From assembly GCA_013368315.1 (NCBI GenBank), contig JAACJM010000257.1:18778-82777 (forward strand): a stretch of DNA of 64,000 bases, in the 5' to 3' direction. Made by a program: the position numbers and the translations under genes. The first letter of the stretch is position 1, and every line of letters begins with the position of its first letter. Shown in pieces: positions 9,417 through 20,938 of this stretch. Source of the stretch: Tetrapyrgos nigripes. Lineage: Eukaryota > Basidiomycota > Agaricomycetes > Agaricales > Campanellaceae. The notes under the pieces were generated by a model. That model saw nothing but the letters and a program-made list of their open reading frames with translations, did not search any database and was not told where the DNA came from.

Positions 9417-12400
9417 ATGGCTAAGGGCATTCGGCACAGCAACGTCAAGAAACTCCATCAAGAAATCTTCAAAGGCCCTGGCCATCTCCTCAATCTCGCT
9501 CTGGTATTCACAGATTTACACTGACTCAGCACGCACTCCATGAGGAAGAACTTTGTCAAGTGCAACAGAATGTGACAGAATGCGGTCCAATCTGGGGGTC
9601 AGCCTTTGGTGGACTTCAGTCTGTACCAAGACCGATACCAAGACGATGACAATGACAATTTTGACATTGGGAATGATGCTGGGCCCTCAACCTTCAACGA
9701 CAACGTACTAGCAGAGAATGGACTAGGTGATGGAAGAGGAAGATTCTTACGAGGAGGAGGTACAGCTGTACCATGAAGCTACTATGGATTATCAGCGTTC
9801 ATGCATGTATTGGCTTTTTTTCTTTTTGTTTAACTATTCTAATGTACAAGCAGATACTACAGAGATCCAAGGAACCGTCACAACAAGATTGTAGTTGACC
9901 AGGAACACTGGCAGGCTCAGCTTTCGGACATGGCGACTGTGTACATGGACTACATGTACCACGAGAGGAATCAGCAAGTCTTTCAGGGTGAGGTGGATGA
10001 AGGCTGGTGGGAGTACACGAAGGTAATAGATGTCTTCAGTGGTATGTCTTTAGTCTCTTCTTAGTGTTCCTTTTGACTCACATTAGCAGGATGTACGCAA
10101 CAGGTACCTGTCAGAAAGTTTATTTGTGATACATTCAAGGCTGTCAGTACTGTATGACAGGGTCTCAATCTGCACACTCAGACTCTTCCATTCCCTCACC
10201 ATTCGTTGTGCCCGCCTCACCATCCAATCATTCATATGAAGCCTCTGTGATATGTCAGGGATTGTATTTCAAAACTGCCTATGTGTACAGTTTTCTGCTG
10301 CCTACGATGCGTATCTAGCTGTCAAAAACGAAATACGAAAACACGTTAGTCATCTCCTTGGCCATTCGGATCCTGACTATCGTTGCTTGAACACTTGTCC
10401 AGCATGTCAGTATCCTGTGGAGGGCGAGGACAACTTGGAAATGGGAATGATGTGTGCCATGGATGGCAATGACTCCCTCAAACGAGTGGAGTGACGAGAT
10501 CCAGCTTGGGACTCAGCAACACCAGGAAGATTGAGGGAAAGACCAGATCCTAGGACAGGAGGTGATGAGTACTTCCTGTCACCGGAGGAAGTGGACAATT
10601 GGGACCCAAAGAATTGGCCCAATCTTCTGGGATACATGGAAGAGACAGTGGAAGAGAAGGAGAAGGAGAAGGATCTGAAGGAAGGGAAGAAGGTGTGTGA
10701 GGATAGGTGGGCAAATATGAAGGCCAGCCATACCGAGGCAGAGCAGGCCATTTATGACTGTACTGGCATATTTGCCAGTGCATGTAGGCATATGTTTGTG
10801 CTGTGGTTGGCAGATATGATCAAGAGTGCACTGTGAGTTGATAATATGTACTAACCTTTATGCAGATGAAAGTATGTGCTTTTGTTTCTTCATCGCTTTA
10901 TAACAGCTGTTTAGTGAAAAGCACAGGTTGCGCGGGTTGCCACGGGTTGCGGGTATGGGTCTTGTGGGTACGGGTACGGGTAGTGATCTCCAGACCCGTG
11001 GCCCCTTCAGGTGGCTCTAGACACCCCAATATTGCACGCAATTAACTGTAATAATGTTGAAATAGCTTAACGGTTAACTGTGTACTGATTTGAGGACCCA
11101 ATTTTTGCGAGGTCTTGAGTTCAAGCCCTGCTAGCAGCGTGACCTGTGGGTATTTTTGCGCACGGGTAGGGGTACAGGTCATGCCAAAAGTACCTGCGGG
11201 ATACCCATGCAGTTCAATACAGCTGTTTGTAAGGACCGTCAACAACAAGGACAGCCTCATATACCATCGAGAATGGCATACGGGTATGACATTGGATGCC
11301 AGTTCCACAAGACACCGGAGAAGAGTCTGCTGAAGGAGTTGGCCAATGACAAAGGCCTCAAGATTGTCATTGGTTCTCTTCATGGCCATGCGCATAACTG
11401 GCAGTGCCAGCTATGCTTTCTCTTGACCTACATCAGTGGGGCTGGCCTAGAGGATCTCGAGGTCATGGAGAGGCTATTCTCCCAGTCCAATTCCCTTGCA
11501 GCAGCAACACGACACACCAGCAAGTTCCACCGCAGACAGACGATCTCTGAATGGATGTACCACCACAACAACTTCGAAGCATATGCAAATGTGAGCAAGT
11601 TTATCTATAACAACTATCACCAGGCCCTTGGGATTTTGGAGACGCAGCAAGAGGTGTACCAATGGATCGAGGACAAGCTGTTGGGGGAGATCCACTTCTT
11701 GGAGGAGAGGATGGATATCAAGGAGAGGTGGAAGGAGGATTCAGAGGAGTGGAAGAGGGCAGAGGAGATATCCAGGATGCATGAGTATCAGAGGGTGGTG
11801 GACAGGCTTGAAGGGCTGGTAGTGGCAAGGATCTTTGAGCTGTCCAAGATGCATATGGCAGGGACAGGTGAGTGATCATTTTTTACATTGCTTAAGTTAC
11901 TCATCTGAGTACAATAACAGGGTACAAAATGCGAAGACACTTAGGAAAAGCCCTCAAGACACGGTCAAAATCCATCCAAGAGGCAGTCTATCAGTACAAC
12001 CTTGCCGCTGCTAAACTCACCCTGCCTTGCGATCCCCTCTCCTACGAAGATGTCATTGAGAAGACCTACCTATTGGAGCTCGACTTTCTCAAAGATACTT
12101 GAAGCGATGTGCAGGACAAGCCCTGGGTGGTACCCACAAACCGAGTTCTAGCTAACCAGTACTTCAAAGTATGGGGGGTGTGGAATGAGCTGGACCGCTT
12201 ACATGTCGAGATTAAGCGTCTAGTCACATACATGAAGGAGGAAAGGGACTTCTTGACCGCCATAGAGTCCTATGTGAACCACACCGATCCAGCCCTTGCA
12301 TACCAGATACACATGTATTGTTTAGAACAAGGACACTTTAACAACCTTCACCGTACTCAGCTTCGTGGAATCTACAAGCTTCAAGGATTCGACCCTCAAA

Positions 12401-12612
12401 ACACCAGGTTTTTCGTAGCTGGGAAGGGAGTATGTCGGCAGACCGCATTCAGCAATGATCACCAATTCATGCAACCGGAGGACAGTATTAGACAGGGAGA
12501 AGGAGATGAGGAGTGGGAGGAGGAGGGGGGGAGGAAGAGGAGGAAGAAGCAGGTAACACTGCTACCTCTGTCCTCAACGTTGCCTTTGATAGGTCTTGAT
12601 AGACTTAAATGA
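9417..12612 (+). pseudogene. KDZ-family transposase gene, degenerate
   Basis: Several exons resemble KDZ transposases of basidiomycetes in the usual order. A start at 9417 (MAKGIRHSNVKKLHQEIF) is followed by RYYRDPRNRH..YMDYMYHERNQQ near 9860-9980 and the cysteine signature CLNTCPACQYPVEG with MCAMDGNDSLKRV near 10390-10490. Next come CRHMFVLWLADMI (10780-10830), GYDIGCQFHKT plus GSLHGHAHNWQCQL (11280-11415) and RLFSQSNSLAAATRH (11470-11515). The conserved C-terminal helix region runs to 12612. It is broken by in-frame TGA codons at 10492 and 12100, each in a CGA (Arg) context, and by an inserted SINE-like sequence at 10913-11218. KDZ elements are cut-and-paste transposons. This copy is unlikely to be active. 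Confidence 0.85.
10913..11218 (+). mobile_element. tRNA-like SINE insertion inside the KDZ gene
   Basis: The stretch interrupts KDZ coding homology and is flanked by the direct repeat ACAGCTGTTT (10903-10912 and 11219-11228), a plausible target duplication. It contains an RNA polymerase III A-box match (TAGCTTAACGG, 11063-11073) and a B-box match (GAGTTCAAGCC, 11117-11127) 43 bp apart, as in tRNA-derived SINEs. The rest is rich in GGGTA/GGGTAC words at the 5' side and their complements at the 3' side. A cloverleaf is only partly formable, so it is not a working tRNA gene. Confidence 0.6.
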
Positions 12613-12806
12613 CTCACTGTATTTTTTTTTTTGCGAATTTATTGTATTTGCGTGCTATTTATACATGTATGGTACAGTAGAAGGGCGGGACAGTGACGAG
12701 AGGGGCGGGATGACGCGTCGCCATCAATGAGTCATCAGTATGACTCATGGAAAGCGACGGGATAGCGCCCAGACCCGCCCCCACATGTTGCCGACAGCCT
12801 CCCAGT
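12613..12806. other. KDZ 3' flank
   Basis: A T11 run at about 12622-12632 and A/T-rich sequence follow the transposase stop. This is followed by TGACTCAT/ATGAGTCA-type words, before the right-hand inverted repeat. No gene is seen. Confidence 0.35.
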
Positions 12807-12945
12807 ACTACTGGCACTCGTACCCTCCCCTACCCACCTCCTGCTCCCTACAAGTCCCCCAGCTTTAACGGACTTGGGGGAGGTAAGCGATATCACCTTG
12901 TACACAAGCGGATCAACGCTCGCCTATCCGCTTGTGTAGTACCCA
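12807..12945 (+). repeat. Right copy of ~138-bp inverted repeat with two hairpins
   Basis: This is the plus-orientation partner of 5927-6064. It ends with a perfect 12-bp stem (ACACAAGCGGAT, 12-nt loop, ATCCGCTTGTGT) and contains a second stem (AGTCCCCCA with TTGGGGGA). Homology to the left copy ends one base beyond the terminal stem. If the two copies are terminal repeats they delimit a 7.0-kb element containing the KDZ and TET/JBP genes. I found no matching target duplication, so the boundaries are provisional. Confidence 0.7.
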
Positions 12946-13043
12946 TTCCATCTCCTCCCTTTCTACTCCCCTTTACCCTCTCTCTCTTGGCCGCTGAGGG
13001 CCAATGCAACTTATAGGTAGTTATATACTCTTTCCCGTCATTT

Positions 13044-13265
13044 CTTCCTTGTGCTCACTCCATACATAGCAGGTTTTGTTCAAATTTCTATGTACGTGGC
13101 AGGGTGTAGGGCTGTATACCAGGGCGGTTACATATGTACATGTGCAGGTATGTTTGTTTTTTCTTCTCTTACTTGTGCTCACTACTTACCAGGTTTCATT
13201 CGATTTTCTACGTGGCAGGCGTAAGGTCATAGCGTATACATATGGATACGTGCAGGTATGTCCAT
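13044..13265 (+). repeat. Tandem ~115-bp duplication
   Basis: Two diverged direct copies (about 13044-13150 and 13163-13265) share CTTGTGCTCACT, CAGGTTT, CTACGTGGCAGG-like and ATATG.TAC.TGTGCAGGTATGT words. A third partial copy may follow. No coding meaning is apparent. Confidence 0.5.
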
Positions 13266-14374
13266 TTTTCTTCTTGAGACTTCACTTCGCTCATAACCTT
13301 TTATGTGCTTTTTGGATATTTTTTTGTTCAGTGCTGCTAGGTACGTGTCATCACTTCTCCCAGACTATTCTGTGCTTAACTTAGGGCTCTTTTGTAGGTG
13401 TCGTTAGGAGAGGGACTAGGTTGTGGATACTGGGATCTCCTAGTGTAGGTTGCAGGATCACGAGTATTGGAAGGTGGGACGTTGGAGGTTGATATATGTT
13501 GTAGTCAGATACATACACTGTACTTCAGTATATCTTGCAATACACAAATTTTGTTGATTTTTTACATATATCAGGTGGCATTCCAAAAAGCAGCACATTT
13601 GAGCATCCAGAAAGCTGTATATTCATGCATGAACGAGCGTATAATCTGAGGTATGACAGAGGTATATTCTGGTATATTCTGGTATATTTGAGTGTTCTGA
13701 AAATGCACTCGGGGGTTGTGGAACACAGCCAGACATTTGTATTCCCGGGTATAATCCACATGGTGGAACGCCGATTATACATCTCCAGTTTTACTGATGA
13801 CTATATGCCTTAGACCGACAACTCACCTTTACCTAGGCTCCTCTGCTTGTACTTCAGAGTATCGAACTTTGAAAGCCCAAGGAGACGGATCAGGCAAAGA
13901 TCTGCCAAGGGATTTTACGAGTAAACTGCTTTCCTTTGTACCACTTGGAGACGCAATGGAGACGACGGTCAAACAAAGGCTGTGAGTACTTTTCAAAAAA
14001 GGAAACTTCGGAAGTTCCAATGCAACAACACCAAAAAACCGTCTCTTCCTCGCTGAACCTCTTCCACCAGGCGTAAAATCTGAAGAAATTCAGAATTTGT
14101 AGATAACGAGGTAATAAAGAGAATACAACAGAAAAATTGGAGCTCACCTGCTGTCCAAACCCCAGAAAAAAATGAACACCAATCTTCTGACCACAAAAGT
14201 GCTCAGTTTCTGTTTGTACTTGGTGACGGACGTTGGAGTTTGGTTTTGAAAGGCTGTGGAAGGTGTGGATCCTTTCAAAAGGAACCACCCTTTCTTCCCC
14301 GTCCCCATCAATCTTCTTCCACGACCCTCACCTAGTTCGTCCGTCAAGCTTCCTCAACACTCTAGATCATCCAA
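13266..14374. other. No gene recognised upstream of the H3 gene
   Basis: The last ~60 bp before 14375 (pyrimidine-rich, ending TCATCCAAATG) fit a 5' untranslated region for histone H3. I looked for the divergently transcribed H4 gene that often accompanies H3 and did not find it. An inverted GGCRTTCCA pair at about 13576 and 13771 has no target duplication. Confidence 0.35.
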
Positions 14375-15085
<711 letters not shown>

Positions 15086-15106
15086 ACTTTGTTTTAGTGG
15101 ATAAAT

Positions 15107-15705
15107 TTTTTTTTTTTTGTTTTTGTGTCCCGTTTATTCGCCTTTGCACTGTAGCGTATGGTAGCGATTACAACCTGTATGTATCCGTATTCAAAGAGAA
15201 AATGAACGATCATGAGAAGGGGGAATATGTCTACATCGTCTGGCCCCCGAAGGGATCCTGACGGGAAAGCCGCCTAGCCACAAGGGCAATGTAGTAAGCA
15301 CTCATTTGTGTGTGTTAGCTTCAAGAGTCCGTGCTGTAAGTGAGTATCATAAGTAGACCAGAGAAGAAAGAGTAATAGTAATGAGTAATGAAAAGATTAT
15401 TAGAGTGTATCATGAGGAGCAAATGTGTAGAGACTCAGAGATATGAATAGAGAGATCATAGAGCGAAGCGTGTATGAGAGAGAAGAACACCACCCGCCAC
15501 CGGCCTCATCATCATTCATCATCATCATCCTCTCGTAGCGGCGGGAGCTTACCAAAGACATGGACAAGGCGTTCGGTCACATTGATGAACCGGTATAGGG
15601 CAGCGAGACATGATCGACTGTTGAGTAGTGAGCGCAAATTCATGTTGCGGTGGCTGATATCCTGTCGTAGTCTGGTTCTGGCAGCACGATGAGCAGGCAG
15701 GCCAT
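15107..15705 (-). mobile_element. 5'-truncated LINE (Tad1-like), 3' end
   Basis: On the minus strand a frame ending near 15512 reads PAHRAARTRLRQDISHRN and then LLNSRSCLAALYRFINVT. This resembles the C-terminus that follows the ECP zinc-knuckle in fungal RNase-H-bearing LINEs; the LINE at 20.9 kb stops at ECPAPPHDA, just where this piece begins. About 390 bp of 3' untranslated sequence follows, ending in a poly(A) tail (T run at 15107-15119). The insertion sits 22 bp after the histone H3 stop codon. Confidence 0.7.
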
Positions 15706-15936
15706 AACACACATTTTTTATAAAAGTATATAAAAATTGCATGGTCTAACCATGCAAGACGTTTTATAAACCACTGGATCCCCGATCTCCGGTAGGAGGA
15801 GAGACTTGCAAAACTCGAATGGCCATGATCGAACGTTTTTCTCCGGTTTTATAAGTTCTTTACCACGTTCTCGTCATGCGGTCATAATCATGCGGTCACT
15901 CTTTTTCAAATTCGTAGTCCGCCTCTTTGACTCCAA

Positions 15937-17632
15937 CTGCCGTCTCATCGATATACTGAATCGCTATGGACCATCGAGCACCCTGTCCAGACTACAACTG
16001 AACTATTGCTGCAGTTTCTGCACACGCTTTTATACTCCGTTCACTGTATTTTTGAACCTCACATATCTGAAACACTACCTCAAAAACACTATGCATCTTT
16101 CTTGGTCGGTAAACTTCTGCTTGTTGGCATTCTCCCGTACGATGGCCTTCTTGTTCCCGAACATGTCTATCATTCTAAAATTTTGTCTATGCAACATATC
16201 TTCAGTTCTGAGTTTACTGGTCAATACACGCATGCTGTGCTGTCGCAATTCTTGGCGTCTAAGTTATCTGAAACTGATATCGGCGATAGCAACTCTGACA
16301 TAGAGAATATGCACATCTCTTTTGATGCGATGGGACCTGATGAGTTACAATTTTTGCAAACCAACATACCTGCTCGTGTACAACAGAAACAGCCACCTAC
16401 TTATTGTATCAAAGCTCCAGACTTTGAAGGGACATCCAAATGTTTGCGAACCATCCTATCTCGTTTTGCTCTGCGGCGAAGGTTAACTTTAGCAATCCTT
16501 GGTGATTCTGATTTAGCCTGCGTGCTTCTGATATTACAGACATCATCGAATGAATCATTTTTTTCTACTTCAACACGCGATACTGTGATCGAGAAGATTT
16601 TTCACTGTATGTTTGGTACGACTGTGTTTGAAAGCACTATGCAAAAAAAGCGAACTGAAATCGGAGATTGCTATCACTCTCTTTCCTCATCTCTTGTTAC
16701 CAGTCAGTTACCCTTCGTGGGTTCCAAAGATCCTGCTGATCTCCTCCTCTACTTGCCCAACCTTTTCTACAATGCTCCCATGGCCAAAAAACCCCCCACA
16801 ATCGACAAAGAACAGCTGAAAAAGGATCTTCAAGCCCATGCTGCAAAACTGTCTTCCCCGTCTAAATCAGCGTCTACATCATCTTCAACCATTGCTTCCT
16901 CCTCCTCCGCATCATCTTCCAAAACTGTCTCTCCGCTCTTCAACTGGTCCACTGCCAGTGGTAAAGTCTTCATTCATATTTCCCATATTTCCATCATTCA
17001 ACGCTAACTTCAGCACAGTTCTAGAACGCCAAGATCATTTTCAGACCCAAGGTCTTGTCCCACGTCCATGTGAGAATGTATTTCACCTCTTCCTCTTTCT
17101 CGTCTCATATCCTGTTCTAGCCAAAGGCCCTTGGCCTCTCTGCCTCATGCCTGATACCTCTGGCAAATACAAAAGGCTTGCTGGTACAAATAATCTCTCT
17201 TCGTGGTTTGTTAATGAACCTCCATACTTCAAACCCAATGGTGAAAGGCTTCACCCTGCTTTCTATGACGATTTCTTCAAACCTGGTGCAATGTTTGCTG
17301 TCATTCTTTCTGTCAACTAGTGAGTATCCATAACACTTCCACTACTAACCACTAATATCTTCTGAAATCATCCAAGCCAAAAATGGTCCACTAACTATGC
17401 TTCCATTATCATGGAATGTGTATGCTTTCTGCCGTCCAGACACGAAGATATGTCGTCATTCATCCAAAACTTTTATAGCGACTTCGCTATTCCCCCCCCC
17501 TTCAAACAAGAAATCTCTCAGCTCTCCACACCGATGCTTTCAGGCTCTGAACCCACAGATGAGCTGACTATGGGCGTTGAAACTCGTGTGCAGAAAAAAC
17601 TTAAATTGGCTGACTCTCATAACAATGTCTGA
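15937..17632 (+). CDS. Four-exon gene of unknown function, open throughout
   Basis: Exons at about 15937-16960, 17019-17069, 17121-17319 and 17377-17632 join in frame with canonical borders (G|GTAAAG..CACAG, CAT|GTGAG..TTCTAG, TA|GTGAGT..CCAAG). They give a protein of about 500 residues. The N-terminal half (LWTIEHPVQTTTELLLQF onward) is helical and hydrophobic; a Lys/Ser/Thr-rich linker follows, then an aromatic-rich segment. I recognise it only as a repeated agaricomycete family with no assigned function. The frame starts after a stop at 15928. The expected initiator reads CTG (15937) and the first in-frame ATG is at about 16192, so the start is damaged or in an unseen exon. It lacks the TGA breaks common in this window. 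Confidence 0.6.
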
Positions 17633-17730
17633 TTTATATCTCTCTAAATCCATCATGTACTAGCTGCTTCGTTACTCTTCGATGAACAATATGCTCTTTC
17701 TCATCAAACGTTTCTTGTACTTATACAATC

Positions 17731-17866
17731 TCTGTACAATTGCTAGTAGTATCCATAGTATACACTCTTCTGTCATCATTGTCTCATACTCTAACGTTTA
17801 TCTCTGTATGATTACTAGTAATATCCATGGTATACACTCTTCTGTCATCATCATCTCAAACTCTAC
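17731..17866 (+). repeat. Tandem duplication of a ~68-bp unit
   Basis: CTCTGTA..ATT.CTAGTA is followed by TATCCAT.GTATACACTC and TTCTGTCATCAT. The unit occurs at 17731-17797 and again at 17801-17866, just downstream of the preceding gene. Confidence 0.65.
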
Positions 17867-18640
17867 GGAGTTGGGGATGCCGCGTCCCACAGCCTTAAGC
17901 ATGATCAACCATAGGCACTTTTATAAAGCACGTCCACTCGTGCGCAATTTTTTGAAAATCCAGCACCCCCTGGACCTAAAGTTCTCACGACCCTAGTGTC
18001 ACCGGTCCATTGTCCATTTCCCATTTCAGAAAGCGGCAACATCCGTCTGATTCCGCTTGTTCCATTATCAGTTCCGCGGCAAATGTTTGGACACACGTGG
18101 CAGCACAGCATCTCCCCTGCTCCTCCTCAGCTTGCCTCGTTGCTTTTCAGTTGGGCTTTTATTGTTTGCCCTCTAAATTGCTGGCATATTCCCCCTGTTC
18201 ATCTCTGATGTATTAATGCGAGGCTTTGACTGGGGAAAGGTGCCACTGCTTCGCATGGCAAATTACGAGGCCCACTGGATAAGTAAAATGGTTTCATATG
18301 CAGTAAAAAATTAGATAGAGCTCAATAGCTTAATGTAATGACACCTTTAAATGACCTTGGATGGGGTGGAGGAAGCAATAGTGATTCAGAGAGCGGCTCT
18401 TGATGACTTTCGACGGCTGCTGAGGGAATGGTAAACGTGTCTGAAGCTTGTCGTGGTTGATGGGTTTGTAGTTGGCGACAGCGAAGGGAATGAATCATGA
18501 CGTACTTCAATGCGTCAGTTGAGATGGCAGTGTGCAGGCATTTCGGAGCGCTGAGGTGGCATGTAAAAGTTAGAACCCATGAGAACCTTTGGTACTCAAT
18601 TGGGGGGTCGACATGAGTTAACTCGGCCTAAAGGGCCTTG
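17867..18640. other. No gene recognised
   Basis: Neither strand shows a frame with family resemblance or splice support. Confidence 0.3.
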
Positions 18641-18672
18641 TAATTTTTGATTCGCAGTACTAATCAATTCCC

Positions 18673-19160
18673 GTGTATGATCAAAATTTTAATTGTATGA
18701 CCAAAAATCCTTCGAAATGCTAGTAGTGATCCTATTTCCCTGGGAAATGATGACGGTTATACAGTGCTTCGCAATTTCGCAATTTCAAGAGTAAGAAAGT
18801 GTGCATTCAAGGCCCAGTACTTGCAATTTATGCTGTATGACTGAAATTCTCATGTATGACCGAAATTCCTTCAAAACTGATTGATGCTAATTCTGTACAT
18901 AACAAGGATATGTCTCACAGATTTGCCATTCAGAAAGCAAGAAATTGTGCGTTCCAGGTCCAGTGCAATCAATGTATACCGAAACTACCATGTATGACCA
19001 AAATTATTGTTGTATGACCAAAATTCGTTCAGAATCGAAATACCAGTACCGTTTGCGTACGGTATGGTAATTATTTTACAATGTTTCATTCATTTTCAAC
19101 ACTGAGAGCAAGAAACTGTGCATCTAAGGTCCTGTATGAGCTGGTGTATGATCAAAAGTA
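18673..19160 (+). repeat. Degenerate tandem array, period ~157 bp
   Basis: The motif TGTATGACCAAAATT (with C/T variation) recurs, usually as a pair ~20 bp apart, at 18674/18694, 18834/18853, 18991/19011 and 19145/19158. The spacing is therefore 160, 157 and 154 bp. Between pairs the words AGCAAGAAA.TGTGC and AGGTCCAGT also recur. Related motifs appear in the opposite orientation at 19495-19720. This is an old satellite-like array or the internal repeats of an unknown element. Confidence 0.65.
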
Positions 19161-19489
19161 TGAGCAAAATCCCAACTCTAGCACTGTTGAATGTTTGTAG
19201 TACACTTACTACAGTTGATTATGTTGAGCCTACAACCTGCCAGATCTCTTGAAATACACCTCAGGAGTATTTCTGTTCGATTGAAAATACTTTTATTTGG
19301 ACAGCTCATTATGTGCAAATGGGACCAGAACATGGCTTGCACCACACTGCGCCTCTTAGTCTTTGTAGTAATGGTATTGAAGGTTTATGTGGAATCATAA
19401 TGCCTCTGTGATTCCTACACTCAATGGTGAGGTTTAATACAATACTGATACACAATAGAAGATCAATGCTGTGCTCAGGGTGTACAAGG

Positions 19490-19725
19490 GTGGGGAATTT
19501 TGGTCAGAAGTTGAATTTTGGTCATACAACTGAATTTTGATCATACGCAATCAGAATTCTACCCATGTATGTATCTACTATTGGTGTGATTACTTTCATA
19601 GAAAGCAGATACAGTATTTTCATGTAAGGAACTCATGGACAAGCACCCCTTGACTGGGGAGAGTTGAAAAGAGGACCCTAGCCGGATTTCAGTCATACAC
19701 TCCAAATTCTGATCATACAAATAAT
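19490..19725 (-). repeat. Inverted copies of the TGTATGACCAAAATT motif
   Basis: AATTTTGGTCATACAAC, TTTTGATCATACGC and TTTCAGTCATACAC occur within this segment, mirroring the array at 18.67-19.16 kb around a 330-bp centre. The arrangement resembles a very large inverted repeat. Confidence 0.55.
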
Positions 19726-20938
19726 TTTGTGCCCAATCATAGTGCACGCTGAGGCTCAGGTTATTGGAGGACTCGGAGTAGCATCCACAATGAGTTCAGC
19801 CCGAGTAAATCTCCATTAACTAGAAAATAAGACGGACCATATAGCAGACGCATTACGTGTTTGTACGCGTCTAACCATGCCAACATTCACGTGATGCAAA
19901 ATTGCTGACGCATGGTGTTGACGTGTCCCGTCAACGTGTCAACACTGCTTCTTCCTCCAACCTTCTTCTACTCTCCTCCTTTCTGACCTGTGCCCCAACC
20001 ACAGTATCCACAGACCGCCCAGCTCTACAGCCAGAATAAGCCCTACTACCCCTCACCAATCAGTGGTTCTCCATACCAGCTTGATACCTGCCCCATCGCC
20101 TATCCGCAGCATGCATCATCCATCTTCATTGGCTATAATAAGTACCTCAATCCTGCCCATCTGCATCCCTGCTATGCTGCATGATCACTCCCAACCATAA
20201 CATTGACCCACATCAAACAGATGAAGTAAAGAACTAATTAGACTCATTTGTGCATGTCATTCTTTATATGTACCCAGACTGATATCTGGCTGGATACTTT
20301 CTTCCCTCAGCTGCAGGTTTCCAGCCCTCCTTGCATGTGCTCAAGCATCCCATTTATTCATATTCCGATCAATCGCACAATATTCGTAAGGTATTCCAGG
20401 GTATTCCCTGTGTTCACAGATAGCTGGTGGTCATTGTGTGGGTGTAAGGAAGTAGTAGGGAATTGGGGGCCGGGGTGAGCATGTTTTAAAGTGTCTATAT
20501 CATTTGTATCTGAACAATTTGTCATACATATCATTGTGGTTGTACATCCAGCAATATATGTATTATTTCAGAAGCTCAGACCCTCAGACCAGAGCTGTGG
20601 TGCTTTTATTAGATGCCACTAAGGGCAGACAAGGAGGAGGAGGAGTTTATTACTGGCTTTGGACCAAGGGATGATGCACCAGGTCTTGCAGCAGCAGAAG
20701 ACTGGTAGAAGATGCCACATTTGCATAGTGTATGGTACTTACTTGATTAAGAAGTTGTGGACCTACCATGGACCTTGGTAAAAAGTCATGGACCTTGCCT
20801 GGTACATGGCCTAAATAAGGCCTGAGTGTCATATGCATCTTATCGATAGCTATGGTTATTTTGGTGGTAAGTTTTATAAAGTGCTCATGATTGAACCATA
20901 GCTTTTATAAAATGTTTTGCAGGGTTACGCCATGGATT
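19726..20938. other. No convincing gene
   Basis: A plus-strand frame to 20184 is Pro/Tyr/Gln-rich and follows a possible acceptor (CCAACCACAG), but has no ATG or partner exon. Near 20865-20945 several TTTTATAAA words with short dyads lie at the end of the LINE fragment, and a similar TTTTATAAA cluster flanks the LINE near 15715-15770. Confidence 0.3.

Noticed and set aside
10920..10985. Telomere-like GGGT repeats
   Set aside because: The words are GGGTA/GGGTAC mixed with other sequence and not a regular TTAGGG array.
11041..11140. A tRNA gene
   Set aside because: A and B boxes are present but the acceptor and D stems do not pair properly and it lies in a repeat insertion.
5927..12945. Helitron ends, because of the terminal hairpins
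   Set aside because: No TC...CTRR termini or A|T insertion site, no Rep/helicase frame, and the copies are inverted relative to each other.
13576..13771. A ~196-bp MITE with GGCRTTCCA ends
   Set aside because: The terminal match is only nine bases and no target duplication was found.
13797..14374. A divergent histone H4 gene upstream of H3
   Set aside because: No H4 motif was found on either strand.
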